Source of the DNA: Acidobacteria bacterium Mor1
GTDB lineage: Bacteria; Acidobacteriota; Polarisedimenticolia; Polarisedimenticolales; Polarisedimenticolaceae
DNA length: 64,000 nt
Reading direction: 5' to 3'
Assembly (NCBI GenBank): GCA_001664505.1
Contig: CP011806.1
Coordinates: 2,234,487-2,298,486 of the forward strand
The first letter of the stretch is position 1; every line of letters begins with the position of its first letter. The notes beneath the pieces were generated by a model. That model worked only from the letters and a program-made list of their open reading frames with translations. It made no database searches and was not told the DNA's origin. Positions 1-8,693 of the stretch are shown in pieces. The translations under genes were made by a program, and so were the position numbers.

Positions 1-938
1 ACTACGGCCTGGGCGAACACGCCTTCGACGCCGACCGCATGGGTCTCGTCGACAAGGCGGAGCTGACCGACAAGCTCATCGCCACCTTCGAATCGGACAG
101 CTACCAGCCGCCCCGGCTTCCCGCCGTGGCCATGGAGCTGATGACCCTGTCCCAGAACCCCGACGTGGAGTTCAAGGACATCGAGAAGGTGCTGGAGCAG
201 GACGCCATGCTGGCCGGCGAGATCCTGTCGATCGCCCGCTCGGCGTTCTACGGCGGCATCGGCCAGATCACCAGCCTGCATCAGGCCCTGGTGCGGCTGG
301 GCCTGGCCAAGCTGCGCCAGGTGGTGATGCAGGCGGCGATGAGCGTGCGGGTCTTCCGTTCCAAGGCCTACGGCCCGTACATGGACCGGGTGCGGGAACA
401 TAGCCGCATCACCGCCCACGCGGCGCGGATCGTTTCCCAGTACACGCCGTTCGAGGAGGAGCAGGCGTTCCTTTGCGGCCTGCTCCACGACGTCGGCATC
501 GCCGGCATCCTGCTGATCCTCGGAGACGTGAAGCGGGGCGAGAAACCGCCGGAGCTGGCGGTCCTGTGGCCGACGATCCATGACGCCCACATGCGGGCAG
601 GCGAACGGATGGTCAAGCTCTGGGATCTACCCGTCGAGATCGCAATGGTCGTCGGCGCCCACCACGACGTCTGCATCCAGGGGTTCGACCACCCGCTGGC
701 GGCGACGATCTGCTTGGCCGAAGACATCGTGCGCCGGCTGGACCGGGGCCTGGTGCCGACGGTCAACGGTGAAGTCGTCGAGACCAAGGCGGACTGGGGC
801 ATGGTCGGCCACGGGCGCATCGACCAGAGCACCCCTCAGGCGTTGGAGCGGGCGCGGACCGCGCTCGGCATCACCGAGCCTACCGAGGAGCTGATCCTGC
901 AGGCGACCCGGGATTGGCTGGAGAAGGATGCGGAGTAG
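1..938 (+). CDS. HDOD-domain signalling protein (5' partial)
   Basis: The protein is an HDOD-type (HD-related output domain) protein, a family found in bacterial signal-transduction and cell-cycle regulators. The N-terminal half carries the usual HDOD start (LPAVAMELM), the DAMLAGEILSIARSAFY stretch and the helix after GGIGQITSLHQALVRLG. The centre has an HD pair in LLHDVGIAG and later GAHHDV, so metal ligands may be retained. An ATG lies at 39, but the frame stays open to the window edge (encoding ..YGLGEHAFDADR before that Met). The true start may therefore be outside the window and an upstream domain cannot be excluded. It ends 4 bp from the convergent peptidase gene. The family call is firm; the pathway is unknown. 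Confidence 0.85.
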   Translation, partial: YGLGEHAFDADRMGLVDKAELTDKLIATFESDSYQPPRLPAVAMELMTLSQNPDVEFKDIEKVLEQDAMLAGEILSIARSAFYGGIGQITSLHQALVRLGLAKLRQVVMQAAMSVRVFRSKAYGPYMDRVREHSRITAHAARIVSQYTPFEEEQAFLCGLLHDVGIAGILLILGDVKRGEKPPELAVLWPTIHDAHMRAGERMVKLWDLPVEIAMVVGAHHDVCIQGFDHPLAATICLAEDIVRRLDRGLVPTVNGEVVETKADWGMVGHGRIDQSTPQALERARTALGITEPTEELILQATRDWLEKDAE

Positions 939-941
939 CGG

Positions 942-2018
942 TCAGGGCGTGTCGGTCATGCCGACGACGACCAGATTGTCTCCCTCGTTCACCGGAGGCG
1001 TCCCGAAGACGATCAGCAGGATGCCGCTCGCCGGAGCCCTGATCTCGGCCCGAGGGTTCCCGTGATAGTCGGTGATCGTTCCCAGAAGGGTACCCTTGGG
1101 CACGTACTGTCCCGCCTGAATCCGCGGGGCGAGATGCCAGACGCCATCGTGTTCGCTGTGGACCCGGGCACGGTCGACGATGAAGTGCGGGGTATTCGTC
1201 GGCGCCGGCTTCCCGGGGGCGATCTTCAGATCTCGGATCACGCTCAGGGCGCCTGACACGATCGGGTCGATGAATCGGTCGTCTACCACTCCCAACTCTC
1301 CCGACTCGACATCCATCGACGGGACTCCGAGAGCGACCGCCTGGGCGCTGGTGTAGATCCTCGACCGGGACTTCGACAGATCCCCCTTGAACAGCACGAT
1401 CGTGTCCAGCCCGAAGGCGAGGGTCATTTGCCGGGACTTCGCCCGGATCTCATCACTCCCCGCTTCGGCGTAGTAGGCCGTGTACGCGGGTCCCAACCTC
1501 TCGTTGGCGTCTCCGGAGTGAATGTCGATCAGGTAGTCGGATTGTTTGATGACGGTCTCGGTCAACACATGGGCGATGCGTTCGGTGACCGTTCCGTCGG
1601 CCTTGCCCGGAAAGGATCGGTTCAGGTTCTTGAGATCATGGGGCCCGAAGTAGATCGTACGGCGTTGAAAGGCCGGGAGGTTCGCGTTGTGGACCACGAT
1701 CACGGCGCCGGACATCTCCGCCGGATCCAACTCTCTCACGACGCGATGCATCGCCAGGATCGGCGAGTACTCAGCCCCATGGATTCCGGCGACCAGGGTC
1801 AGAACCGGACCGTCCGCGGCTCCGTTGAAGACCGTCACCGGGATCGACGTTGACACGCCGTCGCCGGCTGCGGGGACCTCGATCATCCCCTGGACGACCT
1901 CTCCCCGCGGGACGCGAACGTTCCCCAGGTCCAGCGTGTCGTTCGCCGTGAGCGGCAGCGTCGAGACCGCCCAAACAGCCAACGCGAGAGAGAGCACCGC
2001 CTTGCGGTCTGCGTACAT
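942..2018 (-). CDS. Exported succinylglutamate desuccinylase/aspartoacylase-family zinc hydrolase
   Basis: 358 residues. An N-terminal hydrophobic signal sequence (LSLALAVWAVSTLPLTA) implies export. The M14-type zinc site is visible as GIHGAEYSP (His and Glu ligands) and DIHSGD (third His), as in the AstE/AspA family of amidohydrolases. The C-terminus (about residues 290-350) is the small beta domain common to this family, with GTLLGTI and ASGILL. The start has a good ribosome site (GGAGG, 6 bp upstream). Substrate is unknown; the family deacylates N-acyl amino acids or amides. A second, non-exported family member lies at 27506-28690. The gene is divergent from the aspartic protease at 2111. 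Confidence 0.85.
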   Translation of the reverse strand: MYADRKAVLSLALAVWAVSTLPLTANDTLDLGNVRVPRGEVVQGMIEVPAAGDGVSTSIPVTVFNGAADGPVLTLVAGIHGAEYSPILAMHRVVRELDPAEMSGAVIVVHNANLPAFQRRTIYFGPHDLKNLNRSFPGKADGTVTERIAHVLTETVIKQSDYLIDIHSGDANERLGPAYTAYYAEAGSDEIRAKSRQMTLAFGLDTIVLFKGDLSKSRSRIYTSAQAVALGVPSMDVESGELGVVDDRFIDPIVSGALSVIRDLKIAPGKPAPTNTPHFIVDRARVHSEHDGVWHLAPRIQAGQYVPKGTLLGTITDYHGNPRAEIRAPASGILLIVFGTPPVNEGDNLVVVGMTDTP

Positions 2019-2110
2019 CGGACCTCCGCAATGAGTTCTGTCGTTCGATCGGCACTATAGCCCGGGAAGCAGCAGCGGCGCTCTTGCCATGCACTGAAGT
2101 AGACTGGGTC

Positions 2111-3436
2111 ATGCGCACCATGACGAACACCGGCCTGCTCTGCGGACTCCTCACCCTCGCGATCCTCTCCACGGCGGCTCAGACCCCTCCCGAATGGACG
2201 GCCGAAGGGCCCCGGGTTCACCCCGCGGCGGCCTCCTTCGAAGTCCCGGTCGAAGTGAGCGCCACCAAGCTTTACGTCGACGTCGAGCTCGGAGGAAAGA
2301 CCCGCCGCTTCGTCGTCGACACCGGCTCCCCCTCGATGATCGACCGGAAAATCGTCGAGGAGCTGGACCTCCCGACGGTCGGCACCAGCAAGGGCCGGGA
2401 CGCCCACGGCGCCGTGATCGAGAGCTCGATCGTCCAGGCGTCACTGACCCTCGGCGGCGTGCGCTTCGACAAGGTCCCGATGTTTGCCGCCGACTTCTCG
2501 AGTTCCCCGGTCACCCGCGCCTTCATCGGCGACGGTGTTCTCGGCTCGGAACTCCTCCCCCTCGGCGCCTGGCAGATGGACCTCCGGCAATCCATGCTGC
2601 GATTCAGCACCGATGCGTCCCGGCTTCCACACGTCAAGAAGGCGACCAAGGTGAAGCTCGACGACTTCGGCTACCCCCACTACCCCTATCTGGACGTCCG
2701 CTTCGACCGCGACGCCCGCAGCAAGGCAATGTTCGATACCGGCGCCCCTACCTACTTCACAATCTCACCTCCGGACCTGGCCGGAACCGAGAGAGCCGGA
2801 GGGATCGGCCGCACCCTGACGGGCTACGGCTCCCCGGGTGGCTCCCTGGGCGGTCAGGCACCCGCCGGAGAACAACAGCTGGTCGAGTTGAAGGCGCTAT
2901 CCATCGATAAACTGAAACTGGGCCGCGTCGTCGCCGGACGGCGAGATGCTCCACCGAGCCTGATCGGCGCGCGGTTACTCGAGCGCTTCATCGTGACCTT
3001 CGATTCCGCTGCGGGGCTGGCCTACTTCACCCCCTACGGCAAGGGAGACCTACCGTCGTCGACATTCGGGTTCACCCTGGCCTTCGACCAGAGGATTTCG
3101 GTCGGCGTGGTCTGGAACGGCACGCCGGCGCACAAGGCGGGGCTGCGCGCCGGCATGCCCTTGACCTCGATCGACGGCCGGGCAACGCAGTGGACCCCCG
3201 AGGGACTCCGCCGCGCGCTGGCGGCCATGGCCAAGGACGAGATCACGGTCACCTGGGAGGGCGGCTCCGCCACCCTTCAACGCAGCGATCTCCGGGGCGC
3301 GAATCGGAGTAGTCACGCCGGCTGCGATCACGGGCAACTGAGCGTCGTCACCTTGTTGGTCGCGCTGCACTGGAACGAAGCACGGCTCCCACGCCGCTCG
3401 CTGCCGCTGCTGTCGCGGCCCCAACTGCTCTCGTAG
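2111..3436 (+). CDS. Secreted retropepsin-like aspartic protease with C-terminal PDZ domain
   Basis: About 441 residues from the ATG at 2111 (a second ATG lies at 2120). A signal peptide (GLLCGLLTLAILSTAAQ) is followed by two aspartyl-protease lobes, each with a DTG motif: VVDTGSPSMID and FDTGAPTYF. A PDZ-like domain follows (RISVGVVWNGTPAHKAGLRAG...LTSIDG), where aspartic protease-PDZ fusions usually end. Here the frame runs on for about 50 low-complexity residues after TLQRSDL, antisense to the conserved end of the next gene. That tail is probably not a domain and may reflect a lost stop codon. A paralogue with the same domain order is at 18365-19567. Confidence 0.82.
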   Translation: MRTMTNTGLLCGLLTLAILSTAAQTPPEWTAEGPRVHPAAASFEVPVEVSATKLYVDVELGGKTRRFVVDTGSPSMIDRKIVEELDLPTVGTSKGRDAHGAVIESSIVQASLTLGGVRFDKVPMFAADFSSSPVTRAFIGDGVLGSELLPLGAWQMDLRQSMLRFSTDASRLPHVKKATKVKLDDFGYPHYPYLDVRFDRDARSKAMFDTGAPTYFTISPPDLAGTERAGGIGRTLTGYGSPGGSLGGQAPAGEQQLVELKALSIDKLKLGRVVAGRRDAPPSLIGARLLERFIVTFDSAAGLAYFTPYGKGDLPSSTFGFTLAFDQRISVGVVWNGTPAHKAGLRAGMPLTSIDGRATQWTPEGLRRALAAMAKDEITVTWEGGSATLQRSDLRGANRSSHAGCDHGQLSVVTLLVALHWNEARLPRRSLPLLSRPQLLS

Positions 3437-5082
3437 ACGCCGGTGCCGTCGACGCCGACCACCATGAAGAACAGATCCTCTGCGGGGGCGGAGAGCCAGT
3501 CGTGGCTCCCGCTCACGCCAATCGAACACTCGGACCCGGAAGTCCCGTAGCTTCCGACATCGGACAGGTTGCCGTAGATCAACTGGTAGTCGGCGGCGGT
3601 GCAACTCGCCGCATCCCAGGTCACGCGTAGTTGCGAGCCATCGAGATCGAGGCGCTCGGTGGTCAGGGTCGCCTCGGCGGGAGGCAGAGGCGAGTCGTGG
3701 ATCTCGAGCAAGCCTCCCGGCGTCAGGTCGCGACCCACGAACGCGGGATGGTCCAGCGGGTAGCGGTCGGCCCGGAAAATCGAGTTGTTGGTAGACGTGG
3801 CGCCCTGAGCCAGCTGAGTGTCGACGGCCACCGGATTGACGTAGCGCCAGGTGATGTCCCCGCTCGGGGCCACTTCCCGGATCGTGGCCTGGCCGCCCGA
3901 GGCGATCAAGGTGCTGCCGTTGGGCAGACGCTGGGCGCTGGAGAGCCCCCCGGAGAACAGGTTATCGGGAACCGGGTCCTGGTAGCGCCACGCGGCCTCG
4001 GGCGGCCCGTAGTTGGCGCCCGGGTCGAGGGTGTAGTTGCTGCCGTCGACAGGCGGAACGATCTCGTCCACGGTGGAAAACAGGAACCTGCCCTCCACGT
4101 TCCGGTTGTTGAACACCAGGATGTTGCCGGCACCCTCCAGCCCCGGCTCGATCCACTCGGCATCGTGCTGGAAGAACAGCGTGCGATCCTCGTCGGTTCC
4201 CCGGCGGTAAGCCTGTGGATTGCCCCAGCGATAGAGCAGGTCTCCGCCCATGCCCGAATTACCGCCGGTGTGCCCCGCAGCCTCGGCCATGGTCGTACTG
4301 TGGTCGATGACCCAGATCTCGTCCCAGAACGGCGTACTGATCAGGATCTGATCCAGTTCGGGGTTGTAGTCGATCGAGTTGAAATGCAGCCAGTCGGGCT
4401 GCGGGTTCCGGCCGTTCTCGAAGTTCACGTCGATCAACTCGGGGTGGTCGGCGACCACACCGAAGTTGTCCTTGGTCGGGTCGAAGTCCTGAATCAGATG
4501 ATCCCAGGCGCGCCACTGCCAGATGATGTGACCGCCGCTCGGACCGACCGGAGCGATCTCGACGATCTTGTCCGGCCACATCTCGGCGGCCGCCGTGAGC
4601 GGGTCGCGGCCGTTCTGGATCGCCTCGGCCTGGGAGATGTACTCCCAGACGATCAGCAACACGTTCCCGTTGGGCATCACCTCGATGTCGTGGTGGTGGC
4701 GCTGGAACTCGTCGGAGAAGATGAAGTCCCAGACCAGGTTGCCTTCCCAGTCGAAGCGCTCGATCCGGCCGCCACGGCCGCCACGGTTGAAGCGGAGGAT
4801 GCCTTCGGGTTGGTAGCGGCCACAGCGAATCATCGAGCCGTCTTCGAGCAGATACACCGAGTTGCCGGTCGGCCACTGGCTGGTCCACTGCTGGACCACC
4901 CTGCCCTGGTTGTCGATCAGGTAGGTATCGAACCCCTGGAGCGGCCCGTAGAGCGTGTAGCCGGGGAACGCGTCGTCGGTATCCAGAAAGAGTCCGACCG
5001 TTTGTTGCGCCCTCGCCTCCGGCAGGAAGAATGCCGCAAGCGCGACGGCGACGACACCGGCGATGAATCGGAGACGACGCAT
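3328..5082 (-). CDS. Secreted arylsulfotransferase-like beta-propeller protein with FN3-like C-terminal module
   Basis: 584 residues from the Met preceding RRLRFIAGV; this start was chosen because a clear signal peptide (VVAVALAAFFLPEARAQ) follows and a G-rich ribosome site precedes it. The body (about 30-460) matches the ASST/arylsulfotransferase family: GYTLYGPLQGFDTYLID, repeated blade motifs, the HHHDIEVMPNGNVLL segment and LHFNSIDYNPELDQILIS. The family transfers sulfate between phenolic compounds, but many members are of unknown activity. Residues about 470-584 form the module W-D-A-A-S-C...YQLIYG...C...FFMVVG...SGSERRG shared with the proteins at 7085, 12761 and 20564. Its 3' end overlaps the convergent protease by 109 bp. 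Confidence 0.78.
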   Translation of the reverse strand: MRRLRFIAGVVAVALAAFFLPEARAQQTVGLFLDTDDAFPGYTLYGPLQGFDTYLIDNQGRVVQQWTSQWPTGNSVYLLEDGSMIRCGRYQPEGILRFNRGGRGGRIERFDWEGNLVWDFIFSDEFQRHHHDIEVMPNGNVLLIVWEYISQAEAIQNGRDPLTAAAEMWPDKIVEIAPVGPSGGHIIWQWRAWDHLIQDFDPTKDNFGVVADHPELIDVNFENGRNPQPDWLHFNSIDYNPELDQILISTPFWDEIWVIDHSTTMAEAAGHTGGNSGMGGDLLYRWGNPQAYRRGTDEDRTLFFQHDAEWIEPGLEGAGNILVFNNRNVEGRFLFSTVDEIVPPVDGSNYTLDPGANYGPPEAAWRYQDPVPDNLFSGGLSSAQRLPNGSTLIASGGQATIREVAPSGDITWRYVNPVAVDTQLAQGATSTNNSIFRADRYPLDHPAFVGRDLTPGGLLEIHDSPLPPAEATLTTERLDLDGSQLRVTWDAASCTAADYQLIYGNLSDVGSYGTSGSECSIGVSGSHDWLSAPAEDLFFMVVGVDGTGVYESSWGRDSSGSERRGSRASFQCSATNKVTTLSCP

Positions 5083-5234
5083 GGCACCCCCCGGTCTGGT
5101 GGCCGGTGGCACCCACTCGCCTGGCGCCTGAGTGTTGCAGGCCACTTGTTGCTCGGAACTGGCCTCACCATACGGCGAGGCTGAAACCGGGTCAACCGGG
5201 CCGCGCACGTCTCAATGAAAGAGAGGGCCGAATG

Positions 5235-5269
5235 AAGGGGCCACGCTCTCTTTGAAAGCGTGGCCCCTT
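5235..5269. terminator. Perfect 13-bp hairpin, probable terminator
   Basis: The arms AAGGGGCCACGCT (5235-5247) and AGCGTGGCCCCTT (5257-5269) are perfectly complementary around a 9-base loop. On the plus strand it runs into TTTTCTCT. It lies 27 bp beyond the stop codon of the minus-strand YHS gene, where a terminator is expected, although the U-tract on that strand is short. Confidence 0.6.
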
Positions 5270-5295
5270 TTCTCTGCATCTACGCCGGGACAGGA

Positions 5296-5784
5296 TCAGA
5301 GCGCAGAAGCGGGCTTGCTCTGGATCCGCGGCCAGTTCTTGTCGGCCTTTCTCAGGTTGCCCGCAGTGTCCTGCAGCCAGGTCGCCTTGATGTCTGGATT
5401 CAGGTTGAAGTAGAGCTTGCCGTCGACGATCTTCCAGACTCTCGGGTCACCGTCGAACTTCTTTCCCACCGACACGCCGTAGGCGCAAAAACCGCCGAAC
5501 TGCGGCTGATAGCGCGCGGGGTTCTTTTCGAACCGCCGCTTGTTCGCCTCGCTGACGAACCGGTAGGCGGCACCGTCGCGCTTCACCGAGTGCTTGGCGC
5601 TTCCGATCATCGCAACGCCGTCGGTGAAGTACGCCACCGGGTCGTAGCCGTGCATCGCCAGCGGGGCACCGGCGCCGGTCAGGCCACCGGAGACGTTGAT
5701 CTCTTCAGCCCCGTGGGCGACCGAGGCCAGGGCCGCTGCGGCCAACAGGATCATCACGATTCGGGCGGTCATCTTGCTTCGCAT
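5296..5784 (-). CDS. Exported YHS-domain protein
   Basis: 162 residues from the ATG at 5784, chosen because AAGGAG lies 8 bp upstream and a signal peptide (ARIVMILLAAAALASVAHG) follows. The longer in-frame extension has no such support. The mature protein contains a YHS-like domain: AMHGYDPVAYF, then YRFVSEANKRRFEKNPARYQPQFGGFCAYGV. This is the usual arrangement in small secreted YHS proteins, which are thought to bind metal or other ligands; specific function unknown. The gene is divergent from the AraC regulator at 5973, which suggests but does not prove regulation by it. Confidence 0.85.
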   Translation of the reverse strand: MRSKMTARIVMILLAAAALASVAHGAEEINVSGGLTGAGAPLAMHGYDPVAYFTDGVAMIGSAKHSVKRDGAAYRFVSEANKRRFEKNPARYQPQFGGFCAYGVSVGKKFDGDPRVWKIVDGKLYFNLNPDIKATWLQDTAGNLRKADKNWPRIQSKPASAL

Positions 5785-5884
5785 CTCAAGGCTCCTTCTT
5801 TGGAAATCACTCTCTTTTGCCGACGACCCGTTCCCTTGTCGGGCCGGGCCGTAACGAGAGAGATTCTGATCCGGATTGAAACAC

Positions 5885-5933
5885 CTATCGATAGCCAGAA
5901 GTCCGCCTCTTATGACCAATCGTCCGGCTATCG
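5885..5933. promoter_or_regulatory. Inverted repeat in YHS/araC-type intergenic region
   Basis: CGATAGCC at 5889-5896 is repeated in inverted orientation as GGCTATCG at 5926-5933. The first arm is embedded in the 10-bp palindrome CTATCGATAG (5885-5894). It lies in the only gap between the divergent YHS and AraC-family genes, so it is a candidate operator. No binding site consensus was recognised. Confidence 0.35.
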
Positions 5934-5972
5934 GCAGCCAGGTGCTACGATCAGCCACAAGGAGGCCGGATC

Positions 5973-6923
5973 ATGGACGTACTCAGCGACATCCTCGACG
6001 CGACCAAATTGGAGGGGACCCTCTACTTCTCCACCGAACTGCACCCGCCCTGGGGCATTCGGGTGCCCCTCCACGGGCGCGTCGCCCGCTTTCACCTGGT
6101 GGTTCGCGGACGGGTCTGGGTCGGTGTCGAAGGGGAGCAGGAACCGGCTTGCCTCGACGCCGGCGATCTGGTTCTGATCCCACACGGAGCGGTGCACGAT
6201 CTGAGAGATGCTCCTGAAACCCAGGTCGAGACCCTGGACCGGGTCCTGGAGGTCAGCGGCTTCGATGGCCGGGGTTCATTGACCTGGGGCGGCGAGGACC
6301 GCGGCGGACCGACGCGCCTCCTTTGCGGGCATTTCGCGCTGGATTCGAACGTGCAGCACCCTTTCTTCGAACACCTCCCATCCACCATCGTGGTGCGCCG
6401 GGAGGAGGGCGAGGGACACTCCCGCTTGGACGACCTGATCCGGTTCATCAGCCACGAGGCGGATGCACAGGGCGCCGGCAACCATGCGGTGATGCGCCGA
6501 CTCTCTGAAGTGCTGTTCATCCAGGCGCTCCGCGTCTGGGCCTCCCGTGCCGACCATGAAGAGGGCCTGCTCGCGGCCCTCGCCGACCCCGAACTCGGAG
6601 AGAGCCTGGGACAGATTCACGCGGAGCCGGCCAACGACTGGTCGCTGGAAACCCTGGCCCGGGCCGCCGGTCTCTCCCGCACGGTCTTCGCGGAACGCTT
6701 CAAACAGGTCATGGGCCTGCCGCCGATGCAGTACGTGACCCTGTGGCGCATGCAGCGCGCCCGGCTGCTGCTTGCCGAGGGAGAACAGACCCTGGAGCAC
6801 ATTGCGGAGCTGGTCGGCTACGAATCCGCGGCAGCGCTCAGCCGGGTGTTCAAACGCTGGGTCGGTGAGCCGCCGGGAAGCTATCGAAGGCGAGCCCGCG
6901 GCGAGGTCTTGCCGCAGCCATGA
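5973..6923 (+). CDS. AraC-family transcriptional regulator with cupin-type sensor domain
   Basis: 316 residues. The N-terminal ~170 residues form a cupin-like ligand-binding half (LHGRVARFHLVVRGRVWV...LDAGDLVLIPHGAVHDL). The C-terminal ~100 residues form the double helix-turn-helix of the AraC family (WSLETLARAAGLSRTVFAERF and HIAELVGYESAAALSRVFKR). The start is fixed by AAGGAGG 8 bp upstream. The ligand is unknown. The gene is divergent from the exported YHS protein, the most likely target besides autoregulation. Confidence 0.93.
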   Translation: MDVLSDILDATKLEGTLYFSTELHPPWGIRVPLHGRVARFHLVVRGRVWVGVEGEQEPACLDAGDLVLIPHGAVHDLRDAPETQVETLDRVLEVSGFDGRGSLTWGGEDRGGPTRLLCGHFALDSNVQHPFFEHLPSTIVVRREEGEGHSRLDDLIRFISHEADAQGAGNHAVMRRLSEVLFIQALRVWASRADHEEGLLAALADPELGESLGQIHAEPANDWSLETLARAAGLSRTVFAERFKQVMGLPPMQYVTLWRMQRARLLLAEGEQTLEHIAELVGYESAAALSRVFKRWVGEPPGSYRRRARGEVLPQP

Positions 6924-7084
6924 AGCGACAGCACCTCACCCGGTCAACGGGCTCCAATCCAAGCCTTTCCGGCTCCTGCATGCGGATTCCTCTCCATCTC
7001 GACAGCCTTTGAGCCGAAACACGGCCGCAATGCGCCTCAGGTCATGAGCGGGGCAGACTGTCCCGCGCGAGACGGAGGAAAGCG

Positions 7085-8227
7085 ATGCATGTCTCACGCT
7101 GGTTGGTGGTGTCGTTGGTTGCAGGCGCGCTGTTCGGGGCTCCGGCGTGGGCGCTCGATGTCGATTCGGTCTTCATCGGCGCCGTCGAAGACCGTGAGCA
7201 GGATGCCAATCTGGTCTACGTGCTGGTCGTCTCGGTATTCGCTGAGGACATCGCGGGAGGACGGGTATTCCGCCCCGGCAACCCGACACCGATCTGCGAG
7301 CTCGACTTGGAGGACGGAACCTGCAACATCCTTGGCACCAGCCTGGCCGATTTCTGCAGCCGCTTCGGCTTCGGTGACTTCCTGATCGAGATCGACGCCG
7401 CGGCCGGCTCCGACGATACAGTCACCGTGTTCTTCGATCCCGGGTGCGTCGATCCGATCGACGGCGATCCCGACATCACATCACCCACTCCCGGGCAGAA
7501 CATCGCACCCAACCCGGGTCCCGCCGACTTCTGCATGGACTGCGTCAATTGCGGGCAGGAGAACTATCAGTTCGAGCTTACCGAACTCGATGCCGGGGAC
7601 TTTCAACGGGCCAGTTTCGCGCCCCGCTGCTGGGATCCGGGAGTTTGCCTACCGACGCTGGCCGGCCAGGAGTTTCGCGTCTCGGCGATCGAACTCTTCT
7701 CGGACTTCGAGCCGGCGGTAACCGACGGCGGAGACGACTTCACCTACGTCTCGTTCTTCCAGACCGCCAACCTCGAAGTGTTCGACGTCGTCGATCCGGC
7801 GCCGACGACCCCGCCTGCGGTTCCCGCCGGGACCGGGCTCTCGGAGCCCGCTAGCGTGGCCAAGCTGACGGCGGACGGCTCGAGCCTGGATCTGACCTGG
7901 GACGTCGACAGCTGTTGCGCCGTCTCGGCCCACCACCTGATTCACGGCCTGTCCGCAGACCTACCCGCGGCAGCTCAGGGCACCTTCAACGTGGCCGGCT
8001 CCCAGTGCAGCACCGGCAGCTTCGGCAACTTCAACTGGACCGGCGTGCCGCAACCCGCCCAGGGAGACTTCGTCTGGTGGATCCTGCTGGCCAACGACGG
8101 CGGCACCGCCGAGGGCTCCTGGGGCGAAGACAGTGCCGGCTTCGAACGCTCCGGGCCGGGGCCCGGCGGTATCTCGAACACGTGCGGGTTGTCCGCGCGC
8201 AGCCTGGCCAACACCTGCGGACGCTGA
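7085..8227 (+). CDS. Secreted protein of unknown function with FN3-like C-terminal module
   Basis: 380 residues with a signal peptide (LVVSLVAGALFGAPAWA) and a good ribosome site (GGAGG, 5 bp upstream). The body is acidic and contains several Cys pairs (CELDLEDGTC, CMDCVNC); no known enzyme family was recognised. From about residue 255 it carries the module also seen at 3328, 12761 and 20564: LDLTWDVDSCC, HHLIHGLSAD, QCSTG, FVWWILLAND, GSWGEDSAGFERSG and a terminal Cys. This suggests the same surface fate or partner as the other module-bearing proteins. Probably monocistronic. Confidence 0.72.
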   Translation: MHVSRWLVVSLVAGALFGAPAWALDVDSVFIGAVEDREQDANLVYVLVVSVFAEDIAGGRVFRPGNPTPICELDLEDGTCNILGTSLADFCSRFGFGDFLIEIDAAAGSDDTVTVFFDPGCVDPIDGDPDITSPTPGQNIAPNPGPADFCMDCVNCGQENYQFELTELDAGDFQRASFAPRCWDPGVCLPTLAGQEFRVSAIELFSDFEPAVTDGGDDFTYVSFFQTANLEVFDVVDPAPTTPPAVPAGTGLSEPASVAKLTADGSSLDLTWDVDSCCAVSAHHLIHGLSADLPAAAQGTFNVAGSQCSTGSFGNFNWTGVPQPAQGDFVWWILLANDGGTAEGSWGEDSAGFERSGPGPGGISNTCGLSARSLANTCGR

Positions 8228-8246
8228 TAGGCCCCTCTCTCGCAGG

Positions 8247-8693
8247 CTACTCCCGAAGGACGACCCTGCGTTCAGCGCCGCCGGGCGGCTCGAAACAGCG
8301 TAGCTCGACAACCCCGGCTCTGCCCGAGACGAGAACCCATGGAATACCGAGGTCCCAGCGCTGCATCGAAGTGATGTCTCCCTCAGAAAGCCGCAGGACA
8401 CCCGTTGGGTGCTCATGGTAGATAGCAACCAGCTCCTTACCCAGCCGTAGGCACTGCCTTCGAACTCGGCTGAGTTCCGCCACGGTGATGCGGAACTCTC
8501 CCGGACCGGCAATCGCATTCGCCATCCGCACAGCGCGGGCGGCGATTCCGGCGTCGCCGATAAGGGCGCCGACGCGCTCCCGCGACGCGGGATCCGACAA
8601 ATGAAGGGCCAGATCCCGAATCGCGGAAGCATCGAGCTGAAGCACCTCGCCTTGGTTGGTGCTTGTCCGGCGGAAAATCAGATCCGAGTGCAT
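8247..8693 (-). CDS. JAMM/MPN-family metallopeptidase-like protein
   Basis: 148 residues. The centre has the JAMM zinc signature: AIYHEHPTGVLRLSEGD, that is H-x-H-P followed by S-x-x-D at the usual distance, then a strand-rich segment GIPWVLVSG. Bacterial members cleave isopeptide or peptide bonds next to ubiquitin-like or small sulfur-carrier proteins, or process siderophore conjugates. No E1, E2 or ubiquitin-like gene is visible nearby. Its start overlaps the end of the upstream gene by 16 bp, so it is the last gene of a three-gene operon running 11073 to 8247. The motif looks complete; the substrate is unknown. Confidence 0.75.
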   Translation of the reverse strand: MHSDLIFRRTSTNQGEVLQLDASAIRDLALHLSDPASRERVGALIGDAGIAARAVRMANAIAGPGEFRITVAELSRVRRQCLRLGKELVAIYHEHPTGVLRLSEGDITSMQRWDLGIPWVLVSGRAGVVELRCFEPPGGAERRVVLRE

